The position numbers were made by a program, and so were the translations under genes. From Pelosinus sp. IPA-1 (lineage in GTDB: Bacteria; Bacillota; Negativicutes; DSM-13327), in NCBI RefSeq assembly GCF_030269905.1, contig NZ_BSVC01000003.1, positions 333,356 to 397,355 of the forward strand: a stretch of 64,000 nucleotides of DNA, written 5' to 3'. Below, one piece after another: positions 1 to 8,381 of this stretch; position 1 is the first letter of the stretch; every line of letters begins with the position of its first letter. Under the pieces are notes generated by a model. It saw only the letters and a list, made by a program, of their open reading frames with translations. It was not told the origin of the DNA and did no database searches.

Positions 1-1111
1 AAGGTAAAATAGGTCGAATTATATATTCAGCGATTAAGAAGCATAAAATAAGAGTAGTAATCGACACGCCGATATATTTTATCCATATATTAATTTCTAA
101 TTTTTGTACAATGCATCCAATCGGAATCACTACGCATTGGTGAATGAAATAAATAATATAAGAATTAGCAGAGAGCCTACGCCATAAGTAGGCATTACTA
201 TCAAAGAAACGTTGGAATAAGGCAATTAATGCAAAGGTAGCGGTTAGAGTAAAGGTGGCATGGGTAATTGCATGACCCGCTTTAAATACTGTAGGTACAT
301 CAGGCATAAGGGTGAATAGTACCCGGTAAGCTAGAAAAACAAATAACATAATGATTGCCGAACTGCCCCATGTAAATAATCCCGGGTTATAACCCTGGTG
401 GGTAAACCATGAGTGCTTCCAAGCATAAACTCCTAGTCCAAAATAACAAAGGTGTAAAATAAATCGTACTGGCTGAACCATAAATATAAATTTCACATTC
501 ACCCAAGCGTCATTCCAGAAAAATAAATTACCAATAAAAAAGGCTGCTGTAGTAAGCAATGCAAAAGCCGGGAAAAACCATATCGAAGGAACGCTTATGT
601 TGGTCGACTTTTTAAAGTAGCCGGGATTGAATGAATAGGCAATTGTAAGTAATAAAAAGAATAGGGCCAAGATTCCTAGGAACCAATAATGAGCCTGTTG
701 GTAAAACGGCCCCCAAAAATCATTTCTCCAGAAGGAGAAAAAATTGGGTGGTGTATCCGTGCGACTGAGAAAGGAACTATATGAGATAAAGGGGGCAATG
801 AATAGTACGCCTCCAATCCACGGCAGAACAATGTATTTAAATTTATCTTGAAAAAACGTAGTTAGCCCTTTCTTGACTAACACCATAGGAGCAAAATAAC
901 CAGCGATCATAAACATGATGGGCATAATATATACATCTGTTTCTAATACGAAAAGATCAAAGAATTTATGTTTTTGTATGTCATTGACAGTCCACCATTT
1001 AAGATCCCAAGTGGTATACCCCATAGCAATATGAAACACAACCATTAAAAGAATTATAAAAGCTTTTAGATTATCAAAAAAATACACTCGTTCTTTGTTC
1101 ACGGTTTGCAT
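1..1111 (-). CDS. Acyltransferase-3 family membrane protein (3' part missing)
   Basis: The frame is open on the minus strand from an ATG at 1111 to the window edge, so the C-terminus is cut off; about 370 codons are visible. The protein starts MQTVNKERVYFFDNLKAF and continues with MVVFHIAMGY, the usual opening of acyltransferase-3 (OafA/YiaH-like) proteins, which move acyl groups onto cell-surface polymers or small molecules at the membrane. About ten hydrophobic segments follow. A GGAGGA ribosome site lies at 1121-1126. The substrate cannot be told from sequence. Family assignment is fairly sure; the function is open. Confidence 0.8.
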   Translation of the reverse strand, partial: MQTVNKERVYFFDNLKAFIILLMVVFHIAMGYTTWDLKWWTVNDIQKHKFFDLFVLETDVYIMPIMFMIAGYFAPMVLVKKGLTTFFQDKFKYIVLPWIGGVLFIAPFISYSSFLSRTDTPPNFFSFWRNDFWGPFYQQAHYWFLGILALFFLLLTIAYSFNPGYFKKSTNISVPSIWFFPAFALLTTAAFFIGNLFFWNDAWVNVKFIFMVQPVRFILHLCYFGLGVYAWKHSWFTHQGYNPGLFTWGSSAIIMLFVFLAYRVLFTLMPDVPTVFKAGHAITHATFTLTATFALIALFQRFFDSNAYLWRRLSANSYIIYFIHQCVVIPIGCIVQKLEINIWIKYIGVSITTLILCFLIAEYIIRPILP

Positions 1112-1250
1112 GTTGATTTATCCTCCTCTAATCATGATTTTACCTTTATTATTCAGCATGTAGCGGCATAACCCTTTTTTTTCCATATTAAAAATTAATC
1201 AAATTCAATACAATTTTCGCTAAGAGAACTGTTTCTTTGAAGTATTTTTG

Positions 1251-1299
1251 AACTAAAAAAAATAGGATATAAACGAAACGTTTTCGTTTATATCCTATT
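1251..1299 (-). terminator. Rho-independent terminator of the aldo/keto reductase gene
   Basis: A perfect 18-bp stem (1261-1278 with 1282-1299, 3-base loop) is followed on the minus strand by a run of T residues (1260-1254). It starts seven bases after the reductase stop codon. Confidence 0.9.
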
Positions 1300-1305
1300 C
1301 TCATA

Positions 1306-2148
1306 TTAAAAGTTAAAATTATCTGGATCGGAACCAACACGCTGATTCTGGTTTAAAGAATCAATTTGCTCCATATCTTCTTTCGTAAGCTCGAAATCAA
1401 ACACATTGGAGTTTTCAATAATACGATGCTCTTTTATTGATTTTGGAATGGTTACGACACCATTTTGTAAATCCCACCGTATAATAACTTGAGCGATTGA
1501 TTTACTATATTTATTAGCAATCTCTTGCAACGTAGGGTTATCCAGTAACTTACCTTGCATTAAGGGGGACCAGGCTTCAAACTGAATACCTTGCTCTTTA
1601 CAAAAGGTCCGCAGCTCTTTTTGTATTAGACGTGGATGGAATTCCACTTGATTGATCATTGGTTTGATCTTAGCGTCTTGAAACAAATCTTCAAGATGAT
1701 GAACGTGGAAATTACTTACCCCAATGGCACGAACCTTTGCCTCGTTATAAATGGTCTCCAAAGCTCTCCATGTTTCTTTATATTTTCCTTTTACAGGCCA
1801 GTGAATCAGATATAAGTCGAGATAATCTAGATCGAGCCTTTTTAAACTTGCTGTATAGGCTTCTAATGTAGACTCATATCCTTGATCTGCATTCCAAACT
1901 TTTGAGGTTACGAACAAATCTTCTCTAGAAATACCAGCTTGCTTTAGGCCTTCTTTGATACCTTGCCCTACGCCTTCTTCATTGCCATAGATGGCGGCTG
2001 TATCAATACTGCGATAACCAGAAGTAATAGCATTTCTTACAGCATCTACGACTTCCATGCCTTCTTTCACTTTAAATACCCCTAAACCAAGCCAAGGGAT
2101 TTTTACTCCATTCGTCAAGGTTACTGTATCTTGCAGGTTTTTTGCCAT
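1306..2148 (-). CDS. Aldo/keto reductase, YvgN/YtbE-like
   Basis: This 280-residue cytosolic NADPH-dependent reductase has the AKR barrel and the full catalytic tetrad: Asp49 (SIDTA), Tyr54 (IYGNE), Lys83 (TSKVW) and His116 (LIHWP). The C-terminal IPKS near residue 235 is the cofactor-phosphate site of the family. Length and motifs fit the diketogluconate reductase/glyoxal reductase group (Bacillus YvgN and YtbE), which reduces reactive aldehydes. It is a single-gene unit with its own terminator, divergent from the tetR gene. The natural substrate is not deducible; detoxification of aldehydes is an inference. Confidence 0.9.
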   Translation of the reverse strand: MAKNLQDTVTLTNGVKIPWLGLGVFKVKEGMEVVDAVRNAITSGYRSIDTAAIYGNEEGVGQGIKEGLKQAGISREDLFVTSKVWNADQGYESTLEAYTASLKRLDLDYLDLYLIHWPVKGKYKETWRALETIYNEAKVRAIGVSNFHVHHLEDLFQDAKIKPMINQVEFHPRLIQKELRTFCKEQGIQFEAWSPLMQGKLLDNPTLQEIANKYSKSIAQVIIRWDLQNGVVTIPKSIKEHRIIENSNVFDFELTKEDMEQIDSLNQNQRVGSDPDNFNF

Positions 2149-2467
2149 AATAGATGACCTCCCATTTTTATTAATGAACCGTTTATTCTTCTAGACCATA
2201 TTTTAGATTGGCCTAGGAGCGCACTACCGATTTCTTTCATTGGTATTTCCATATATTGAGTATATAGTTTATTTCTAAATGCCACAAGTAGGCACTTTTA
2301 AGTAAGAAGGATTTTATATTACCTATCAAATACCAGGAGGAAGATTATTGTTTTTTTATACTAGGATTGCTTTTTGGAAACTAAAATACTATAATAGTTT
2401 ATGAGTAGGGCAATTGATGGAAATTCCCCATGCTACGTTAGATATAAATATATAGTAGGTGAACAAC
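2149..2467. promoter_or_regulatory. Divergent intergenic region between AKR and tetR
   Basis: No gene is seen in these 319 bases. AT-rich promoter-like stretches are present, and TAGTTTAT half-sites occur near 2267 and 2395. They resemble the arms of the inverted repeat at 3101-3135, so they may be sites for the TetR protein. This is inference from similarity only. Confidence 0.4.
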
Positions 2468-3049
2468 ATGGACGATATCAAAAACAATATTCTTGATAAG
2501 GCCAAGGAACGATTGGACCGTTTTGGTTTTAAGAAAACAACGATGGATGAAATCAGTAAAGATTGTAGAATTTCGAAAAAAACAATCTATGAACATTTTA
2601 AAGATAAGGAGGATATGTTTACTTGCTTATTAACCAGAGAATGTCATAAGACAATAGATATGATGTTATCCCAGGTAGCTGAAATTGCTGACCCATTAGA
2701 GCGGCTAATTCAATTAGTCAGGATCGCAATAGCTTATTTCAATGAAGATAACTTTGTAACCAGACTATTAAAGGATGATGAGGAGCTATTCTCGGCTTTT
2801 TTGAGCAGAAAATATCATGCCCTTATTGATCAAGAGATTATCTCTAGTATTGCGGCCATTATTAACGAGGGAAAACAGCAGGGAATTTTTCGGGATGTAG
2901 ATGAAAATGTAGTAGCATATGCCGGATTTAAGTTATTTCAGTCCTTTAGTATTATGCGAACCGGTCAATTTCTGAGTGATCCAGATAAACAAGAATACTA
3001 TACGGATGTATTGGTTGATTTTCTCGCTCATGCCCTGGTGAAGAAATAG
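2468..3049 (+). CDS. TetR/AcrR family transcriptional regulator
   Basis: A 193-residue repressor-type protein. Its N-terminal helix-turn-helix (about residues 10-55) contains the signature GFKKTTMDEISKDCRISKKT and then IYEHFKDKEDM. The C-terminal helical region would bind ligand. The ATG at 2468 is chosen because AGGTG at 2457-2461 lies six bases ahead; an upstream GTG at 2459 has no ribosome site. It precedes an RND efflux operon in the same direction, so it probably controls that pump and itself. The inducing compound is unknown. Confidence 0.88.
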   Translation: MDDIKNNILDKAKERLDRFGFKKTTMDEISKDCRISKKTIYEHFKDKEDMFTCLLTRECHKTIDMMLSQVAEIADPLERLIQLVRIAIAYFNEDNFVTRLLKDDEELFSAFLSRKYHALIDQEIISSIAAIINEGKQQGIFRDVDENVVAYAGFKLFQSFSIMRTGQFLSDPDKQEYYTDVLVDFLAHALVKK

Positions 3050-3100
3050 CTGCTGTCCTATAAAATATGTGACTGTTAGATCAAATTGTTTTTCTTTGCT

Positions 3101-3135
3101 CCTAATAAACTGTAATACCAAAATAGTTTATTAGG
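3101..3135. promoter_or_regulatory. Inverted-repeat operator candidate before the RND operon
   Basis: Two 11-base arms, CCTAATAAACT (3101-3111) and AGTTTATTAGG (3125-3135), form a perfect inverted repeat with a 13-base spacer, 28 bases before the adaptor start. The place and symmetry suit a TetR-type operator. There is no T-run, so it does not look like a terminator. Confidence 0.55.
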
Positions 3136-3162
3136 TATATATTATGATAGGGAGGAATCCAT

Positions 3163-4230
3163 GTGAAGAAAGGTATTATTCGCCTTAGCGTTATTTTGGG
3201 CCTACTTGTATCCTTAGTATTATCCGGTTGTTCAAGGACAGCCACAACAAAGGAAGACGTACCTCTTGTGCGCTCTGAAAGTGTAAAGATAAATAGTTCT
3301 GCGCAAAATGCAAACTATCCTGGTGAAGTACGTGGACGCTATGAGACTCAGTTGGCGTTTCAAGTTAGTGGCAAAATTATAAAAAGGAATGTTGATCTTG
3401 GCAGTCGTGTCAATGCAGGAGATGTACTGATGGAAATCGACGCAAAGGATATTGCACAAACAGTCAATATTTCTTCAGCCAAAGTTTCTTCAGATGCGTC
3501 TCAATTGCAGTTAGCAGGGGCTAATTTGGAACGATATCGTACTTTATTTGAACAAGGGGCGATTAGTCGGGCCCAATTGGATCAATATCAAAGCACCTAT
3601 GAAGTCGCCCAGGCAGCTGTGCGCCAATCCTCCGCCCAATATACCCAAGGCACTAATCAACTTGGCTACAGCACATTAGTTGCCGATAGCGGCGGTATTA
3701 TCTCCAGCATTAATGCGGAAGCCGGACAGGTAGTGAGCGCTGGGCAGGCGGTAATTACCCTTGTAAAAGAGGGAGAACGAGAAATTGAAATTAGTGTTCC
3801 TGAAAATCGTGTTGATGAAATTCGTAAAGCGAAAGAAATTCAGGTTACTTTTTGGGCATTACAGAATGTAGCAGCGCAAGGGCAAGTTAGAGAAATTTCC
3901 CCAATCGCTGATAAAGTATCTCGGACTTATAAAGTACGTATTAGCTTACTCAATCCGCCTCCTGGCATCAATTTAGGTATGACTGCCAATGTTAACATTG
4001 CTGGCAGCATTGGTCAGCAAGGCACTTATATTCCTCTTTCTGCTGTTATTCAGACAGGGGATACGCCTAATGTTTGGGTCATTACCAATGAGACAGTAAC
4101 ATTGCGCCCTATCAAAGTAGGGGCTTTTGGTGATAACAAGGTTCAAGTATTAGAAGGCCTTCAAGATGGGGATGTCATTGTTACCGCAGGGGTGCAAAAA
4201 CTACATGATGGACAGAAGGTGCGTATATGA
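3163..4230 (+). CDS. RND efflux pump periplasmic adaptor (membrane fusion lipoprotein)
   Basis: The 355-residue adaptor joins the inner-membrane pump to an outer-membrane channel. The GTG start follows GGGAGG; the ATG two bases earlier would stop at once. The N-terminus is a lipoprotein signal with lipobox LSGC. The family modules follow in order: a lipoyl/barrel-sandwich half (LAFQVSGKI..GSRVNAGDVL), a coiled-coil hairpin (about residues 95-165), a beta-barrel and a membrane-proximal domain ending GLQDGDVIVTAGVQKLHDGQ. Its stop overlaps the pump start (ATGA), so the two are co-translated. No outer-membrane TolC-like gene is adjacent. Confidence 0.92.
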   Translation: MKKGIIRLSVILGLLVSLVLSGCSRTATTKEDVPLVRSESVKINSSAQNANYPGEVRGRYETQLAFQVSGKIIKRNVDLGSRVNAGDVLMEIDAKDIAQTVNISSAKVSSDASQLQLAGANLERYRTLFEQGAISRAQLDQYQSTYEVAQAAVRQSSAQYTQGTNQLGYSTLVADSGGIISSINAEAGQVVSAGQAVITLVKEGEREIEISVPENRVDEIRKAKEIQVTFWALQNVAAQGQVREISPIADKVSRTYKVRISLLNPPPGINLGMTANVNIAGSIGQQGTYIPLSAVIQTGDTPNVWVITNETVTLRPIKVGAFGDNKVQVLEGLQDGDVIVTAGVQKLHDGQKVRI

Positions 4231-7200
4231 GCCGTTTGAATTTGACAGAATGGGCACTAAAACACAAACAATTAGTTTATTTTTTTGTTGTCCTGATTTT
4301 TATTATGGGAATCTTTTCTTATCAGCAGCTAGGAAGAATGGAAGATCCGGATTTTGTAATCCGCCAAATGATTGTATCCGTATCCTGGCCAGGAGCTAGT
4401 GCTCGTCAGGTAGAAGAACAGGTAACTGACAAAATTGAAAAGAAGCTGCAAGATACACCCGGTATTGATTATTTAAAGAGTTATTCTCAGCCGGGAAAAG
4501 CCATTATCTATGTTACTTTAAAGGATACGGTAAATGAAAAGGACGTTCGCCCAACTTGGCTAGAAGTGCGTAATATGGTCAATGATATCAAAGGAACATT
4601 GCCCCAAGGCATCGTTGGCCCTTCTTTTAATGATCGATTTGACGATGTATTCGGCAATATTTATACCCTTACCTCTGAGGGATATAGCTATGAAGAAATG
4701 CGGGAAGAAGCGGAACATATACGCAGAACCTTACTAGGGGTCAAAAATGTAAAGAAGGCAGACTTGATTGGCGTTCAAACGGAAAAAATTTATATTGAGA
4801 TGGAAAATAGTAAATTAGCACAACTTGGAATCGACCCTAATCTGATTATCAATACGGTAAAAGCACAAAGTTCAATGGCAGCATCAGGTATGGTTGAAAC
4901 CTCATCAGATAATGTGTATTTAAGAGTTACTGGCATATTTGAGAATATAGACAATCTTAAGAGTCTGCCCATTCGTGCAAATGATCGTACCTTTCGTTTG
5001 GAAGATGTAGCTAAGATTCATCGCAGTTATTCTGAACCGATACAACCAAAAATGTATTATAATGGACAGCCGGCAATCGGTATTGCCGTTTCCATGGATA
5101 AAGGCGGAAATGTTCTTACGCTGGGCACAGACTTAGAGAAAACCATTAACCAGATTAAGCAGGATTTGCCCCTTGGCTTAGAAATCAATCAGGTCTCTAA
5201 TCAGCCTGAAGTGGTCAAAGAATCCATTGGGGAATTTATTAAATCATTGAAGGAAGCTATTATCATTGTATTGATTGTATGTTTCTTAAGCCTTGGTATT
5301 CGGTCTGGGATTGTTGTTGCCCTATGTATCCCTTTGGTAATTGCCGGCATCTTTGTATGCATGCAAATCTTTGGAATTGACCTGCATAAAGTTTCCTTAG
5401 GTGCTCTCATTATTGCTCTCGGTTTATTAGTCGATGATGCGATTATCGCCGTCGAGATGATGACGGTAAAATTAGAACAGGGCTGGGGAAGATTTGAAGC
5501 TGCTTGTTATGCATATACAGCGACTGCCTTTCCCATGCTGACAGGAACTTTGATTACTTGCGCAGGTTTTATCCCCATTGGTTTTTCCAAAGGATCTGCC
5601 TCCGAGTTCACGAGCAGTATTTTCACAGTAGTAACCATTGCTCTTTTAATCTCTTGGTTTGTCTCTGTTTTAGTAACTCCTTTATTAGGGTATAGGCTGA
5701 TCAATTTGAAACCAAAAGAAAAGGAAACTCACGACCAATATGATTCTAAATTTTATCAACTTTTCCGTAAAATCCTTACCTGGTGCTTGCAACATCGCAA
5801 ATTGGTACTTGGTATCACCGTAGCATGTTTTATTAGTTCTCTTTTCCTCTTAAAACTTGTAAAACAAGAGTTTTTCCCGCCATCCGTTCGTCCTGAGCTC
5901 ATTGTTGAGATGACGCTGCCAGAAGGTTCTTCATTAAAAGCAACAGAACAGGAAGCCCAAAAGTTTGCTGAAAAGCTTACCGATGATCCGAATATTGACA
6001 ATTATAGTTATTATGTTGGCCAAGGAGCACCTCGTTTTGTATTAACTTCGGATCCTAAGCTGGCTACAGCCAATTATGCCCAGTTTATTATTGTGGCAAA
6101 AAATGTAGAAGCACGTGAAGCGTTGAATAACAAAATCGATACCATCTTCACAGAGGATTTTCCCAATGTGCGTGGTCATATAAAGTTGATCCAGACGGGA
6201 CCACCTTCTCCTTATCCTGTCATGCTGCGGGTTACCGGGTATGATCATGAGAAGGTTCGTACCATAGCCAAAGAAGTAAGTGATACCATGATAGCCAATC
6301 CCAATCTGAATAATGTTAATTTTGATTGGAATGAAAAAAGTAAAGTCATGCACTTGGCCGTCGATCAGGATAAAGCTAGAATGTTAGGCATTGACAGTCA
6401 AAGCCTAGCCACTGATTTACAGACACAATTATCAGGTGCATCCATTGCTGAGTTTTATGAGCAGGATAAAACCGTCGGTATTGTTTTCCGTATGGATGAT
6501 CAAAACCGCAAAGATCTTTCTACGATTAAAGATCTTCCCATTCATATTGGCAGTGGTAAATTTGTTCCTCTAGATCAAATTGCAAAAATTAGCTATGATG
6601 CAGAAGAAGGATTGATTTGGCGGCGTGATCTAAAACCAACCATAACCGTTCAGGCCGATGTAAAACCTGGGGTAACGGGGAATGATGCCACCAAAAAAGT
6701 GTACGCAGACCTTGCTGCACTGCGTCAGAGCTTGCCACCTGGTTATAGCATTGATATAGGTGGATCACTAGAACGCAGTCAGCAATCAATGGAATTTCTG
6801 CTAAAACCTGTTCCGATCATGATTGTAATCATCATCACATTGCTAATGATCCAATTGCAAAGAATTCCCCTTATGATTCTTGCCATGCTAACAGCACCTC
6901 TAGGAATTATCGGTGTTAGTATTTCTATGCTCCTTACCATGCGGCCAATGGGCTTTGTGGCGGAGCTTGGGATTCTAGCCTTAAGCGGCATGATTATCCG
7001 AAATTCAGTCATTCTAATTGACCAGATTGAGCAGCATATTAAAGCTGGCGAGACACCTTGGGATGCCATCATTGATTCTGCTGTTCTACGCTTCCGCCCC
7101 ATTATGCTCACGGCGGCTGCTGCCATATTGGGAATGGTTCCTCTCATTCCTAGTACTTTTTGGGGTCCAATGGCAGTAGCCATTGCTGGCGGATTGCTAG

Positions 7201-7280
7201 GTGCCACTATTTTGACATTATTAGTACTGCCTACCATGTATGCAGCCTGGTTTAAGGTAAAACAGAATGGTGATGAATAA
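4227..7280 (+). CDS. RND family multidrug efflux permease (AcrB/MexF-like)
   Basis: This 1017-residue inner-membrane proton antiporter has the internal duplication of the family: a TM helix at the N-terminus, a large periplasmic loop, six TM helices, then the same pattern again. Visible signatures are GRMEDPDF near the N-terminus, the TM4 proton-relay motif GLLVDDAIIAVE (about residues 398-409) and the late LSGMIIRNSVILIDQIE. The RMEDPDF type places it nearer the MexK/TriC-like branch than AcrB itself, which is an inference. It exports drugs, solvents or organic acids together with the adaptor just upstream; the substrate is unknown. Confidence 0.93.
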   Translation: MSRLNLTEWALKHKQLVYFFVVLIFIMGIFSYQQLGRMEDPDFVIRQMIVSVSWPGASARQVEEQVTDKIEKKLQDTPGIDYLKSYSQPGKAIIYVTLKDTVNEKDVRPTWLEVRNMVNDIKGTLPQGIVGPSFNDRFDDVFGNIYTLTSEGYSYEEMREEAEHIRRTLLGVKNVKKADLIGVQTEKIYIEMENSKLAQLGIDPNLIINTVKAQSSMAASGMVETSSDNVYLRVTGIFENIDNLKSLPIRANDRTFRLEDVAKIHRSYSEPIQPKMYYNGQPAIGIAVSMDKGGNVLTLGTDLEKTINQIKQDLPLGLEINQVSNQPEVVKESIGEFIKSLKEAIIIVLIVCFLSLGIRSGIVVALCIPLVIAGIFVCMQIFGIDLHKVSLGALIIALGLLVDDAIIAVEMMTVKLEQGWGRFEAACYAYTATAFPMLTGTLITCAGFIPIGFSKGSASEFTSSIFTVVTIALLISWFVSVLVTPLLGYRLINLKPKEKETHDQYDSKFYQLFRKILTWCLQHRKLVLGITVACFISSLFLLKLVKQEFFPPSVRPELIVEMTLPEGSSLKATEQEAQKFAEKLTDDPNIDNYSYYVGQGAPRFVLTSDPKLATANYAQFIIVAKNVEAREALNNKIDTIFTEDFPNVRGHIKLIQTGPPSPYPVMLRVTGYDHEKVRTIAKEVSDTMIANPNLNNVNFDWNEKSKVMHLAVDQDKARMLGIDSQSLATDLQTQLSGASIAEFYEQDKTVGIVFRMDDQNRKDLSTIKDLPIHIGSGKFVPLDQIAKISYDAEEGLIWRRDLKPTITVQADVKPGVTGNDATKKVYADLAALRQSLPPGYSIDIGGSLERSQQSMEFLLKPVPIMIVIIITLLMIQLQRIPLMILAMLTAPLGIIGVSISMLLTMRPMGFVAELGILALSGMIIRNSVILIDQIEQHIKAGETPWDAIIDSAVLRFRPIMLTAAAAILGMVPLIPSTFWGPMAVAIAGGLLGATILTLLVLPTMYAAWFKVKQNGDE

Positions 7281-7315
7281 CTTATTCATTACTACGTAAT
7301 ACGCCTATTTATGCT

Positions 7316-7352
7316 AACCTTAGTCACTTTGTTGACTAAGGTTATTTTTTTT
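7316..7352 (+). terminator. Terminator of the RND operon
   Basis: An 11-bp perfect stem, AACCTTAGTCA with TGACTAAGGTT (7316-7326 and 7333-7343), is followed by an eight-T run. Confidence 0.92.
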
Positions 7353-7362
7353 ACATCCCTAC

Positions 7363-7408
7363 TGTCTTTACATCTGTATTGACATAAACTGAGATATAGG
7401 ATTACAAT
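7363..7408 (+). promoter_or_regulatory. nadABC promoter with a repeated decamer over the -35
   Basis: TTGACA (7379-7384) and TACAAT (7403-7408) are 18 bases apart, a good housekeeping promoter. Two similar decamers, TGTCTTTACA (7363-7372) and TGTATTGACA (7375-7384), overlap the -35. In Firmicutes nad genes are often repressed by NiaR with niacin, and such a site would fit, but the match to a NiaR motif was not tested. Confidence 0.6.
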
Positions 7409-7475
7409 GAGATAAATAACTTTGGTTGAAAGATGCAAAAGGGGATTTTGCAATTTGTAGATAAGGAGTGAAAGC

Positions 7476-8381
7476 ATGATAGATTTAACAACGGAGATTC
7501 AGCGTTTGAAGCAGGACCGTAATGCAGTGATTTTAGCGCATAATTATCAATTAGATGAAGTACAAAGGGTTGCAGACTATGTAGGGGATTCTTTGTATTT
7601 AAGTAAAGTAGCAGCCAACAGCAAACAAGATGTCATTGTTTTTTGTGGTGTTCGCTTTATGGCGGAAACAGCCAAGATACTATCCCCAACGAAAACTGTA
7701 TTGTTACCAGAGAAAGATGCTGGTTGTCCTTTGGCAGAAATGATTACAGCGGAAGGTCTGCGTACCTTAAAGTCTAAGCATCCTGGGGTTCCAGTTGTTT
7801 GTTATATAAATTCCTCCGCTGAAGTGAAAGCAGAGAGTGATATATGCTGTACTTCGGCGAATGCAGTTAAGATCGTCGCCTCTTTATCCGATCGTAAGGT
7901 TATTTTTGTTCCTGATGAGAATTTGGGTGATTATGTTGCCAAACAAATACCAGAAAAGGAGTTAATACTTTGGAAAGGTCATTGTGTGACTCATGCCAAA
8001 GTAAAAGCAGAAGATGTGAAGCAGGTTCGCGAGTTATATCCAGCAGCAAAAATCTTAATTCATCCAGAGTGTAATCCAGCAGTAGTGAAGTTAGCCGACT
8101 TTGTTGGCAGTACATCTGAAATTATTCGTTATGCTGAAGAGTCCGAGGAAAGCACATTTGTCATCGGAACAGAAATGGGAGTTGTGTGTACTTTACGAGA
8201 GACGCTGCCTAATAAACAGTTTTTCTTGTTGCATCCAGGGCTAGTGTGTCCCAATATGAAAAAAACTAGGTTGGAAAGTGTATATCAAGCATTACATAAT
8301 CATCAATATGAAATTGATGTGGAGCAAGAACATATTTTATCAGCACAGCGCACCTTGGAAAGAATGTTGGAGGTAGTGTGA
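7476..8381 (+). CDS. nadA: Quinolinate synthase
   Basis: NadA condenses iminoaspartate with dihydroxyacetone phosphate to quinolinate, the second step of de novo NAD synthesis, in the cytosol. The 301-residue length is that of the short Firmicute/Thermotoga form. The three [4Fe-4S] ligands of the family are present: Cys84 (DAGCPLA), Cys170 (KGHCVTHAK) and Cys258 (LVCPNMKKT). Other signatures are ILAHNYQ near residue 20 and HPECNP near 196. An AGGAG ribosome site precedes the ATG. The cluster is oxygen-sensitive, in line with an anaerobe. It is first in nadA-nadB-nadC. Confidence 0.97.
   Translation: MIDLTTEIQRLKQDRNAVILAHNYQLDEVQRVADYVGDSLYLSKVAANSKQDVIVFCGVRFMAETAKILSPTKTVLLPEKDAGCPLAEMITAEGLRTLKSKHPGVPVVCYINSSAEVKAESDICCTSANAVKIVASLSDRKVIFVPDENLGDYVAKQIPEKELILWKGHCVTHAKVKAEDVKQVRELYPAAKILIHPECNPAVVKLADFVGSTSEIIRYAEESEESTFVIGTEMGVVCTLRETLPNKQFFLLHPGLVCPNMKKTRLESVYQALHNHQYEIDVEQEHILSAQRTLERMLEVV

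Noticed and set aside
6779..7237. 152-codon minus-strand frame in the RND pump gene
   Set aside because: It is a shadow of the conserved C-terminal TM region of the pump.
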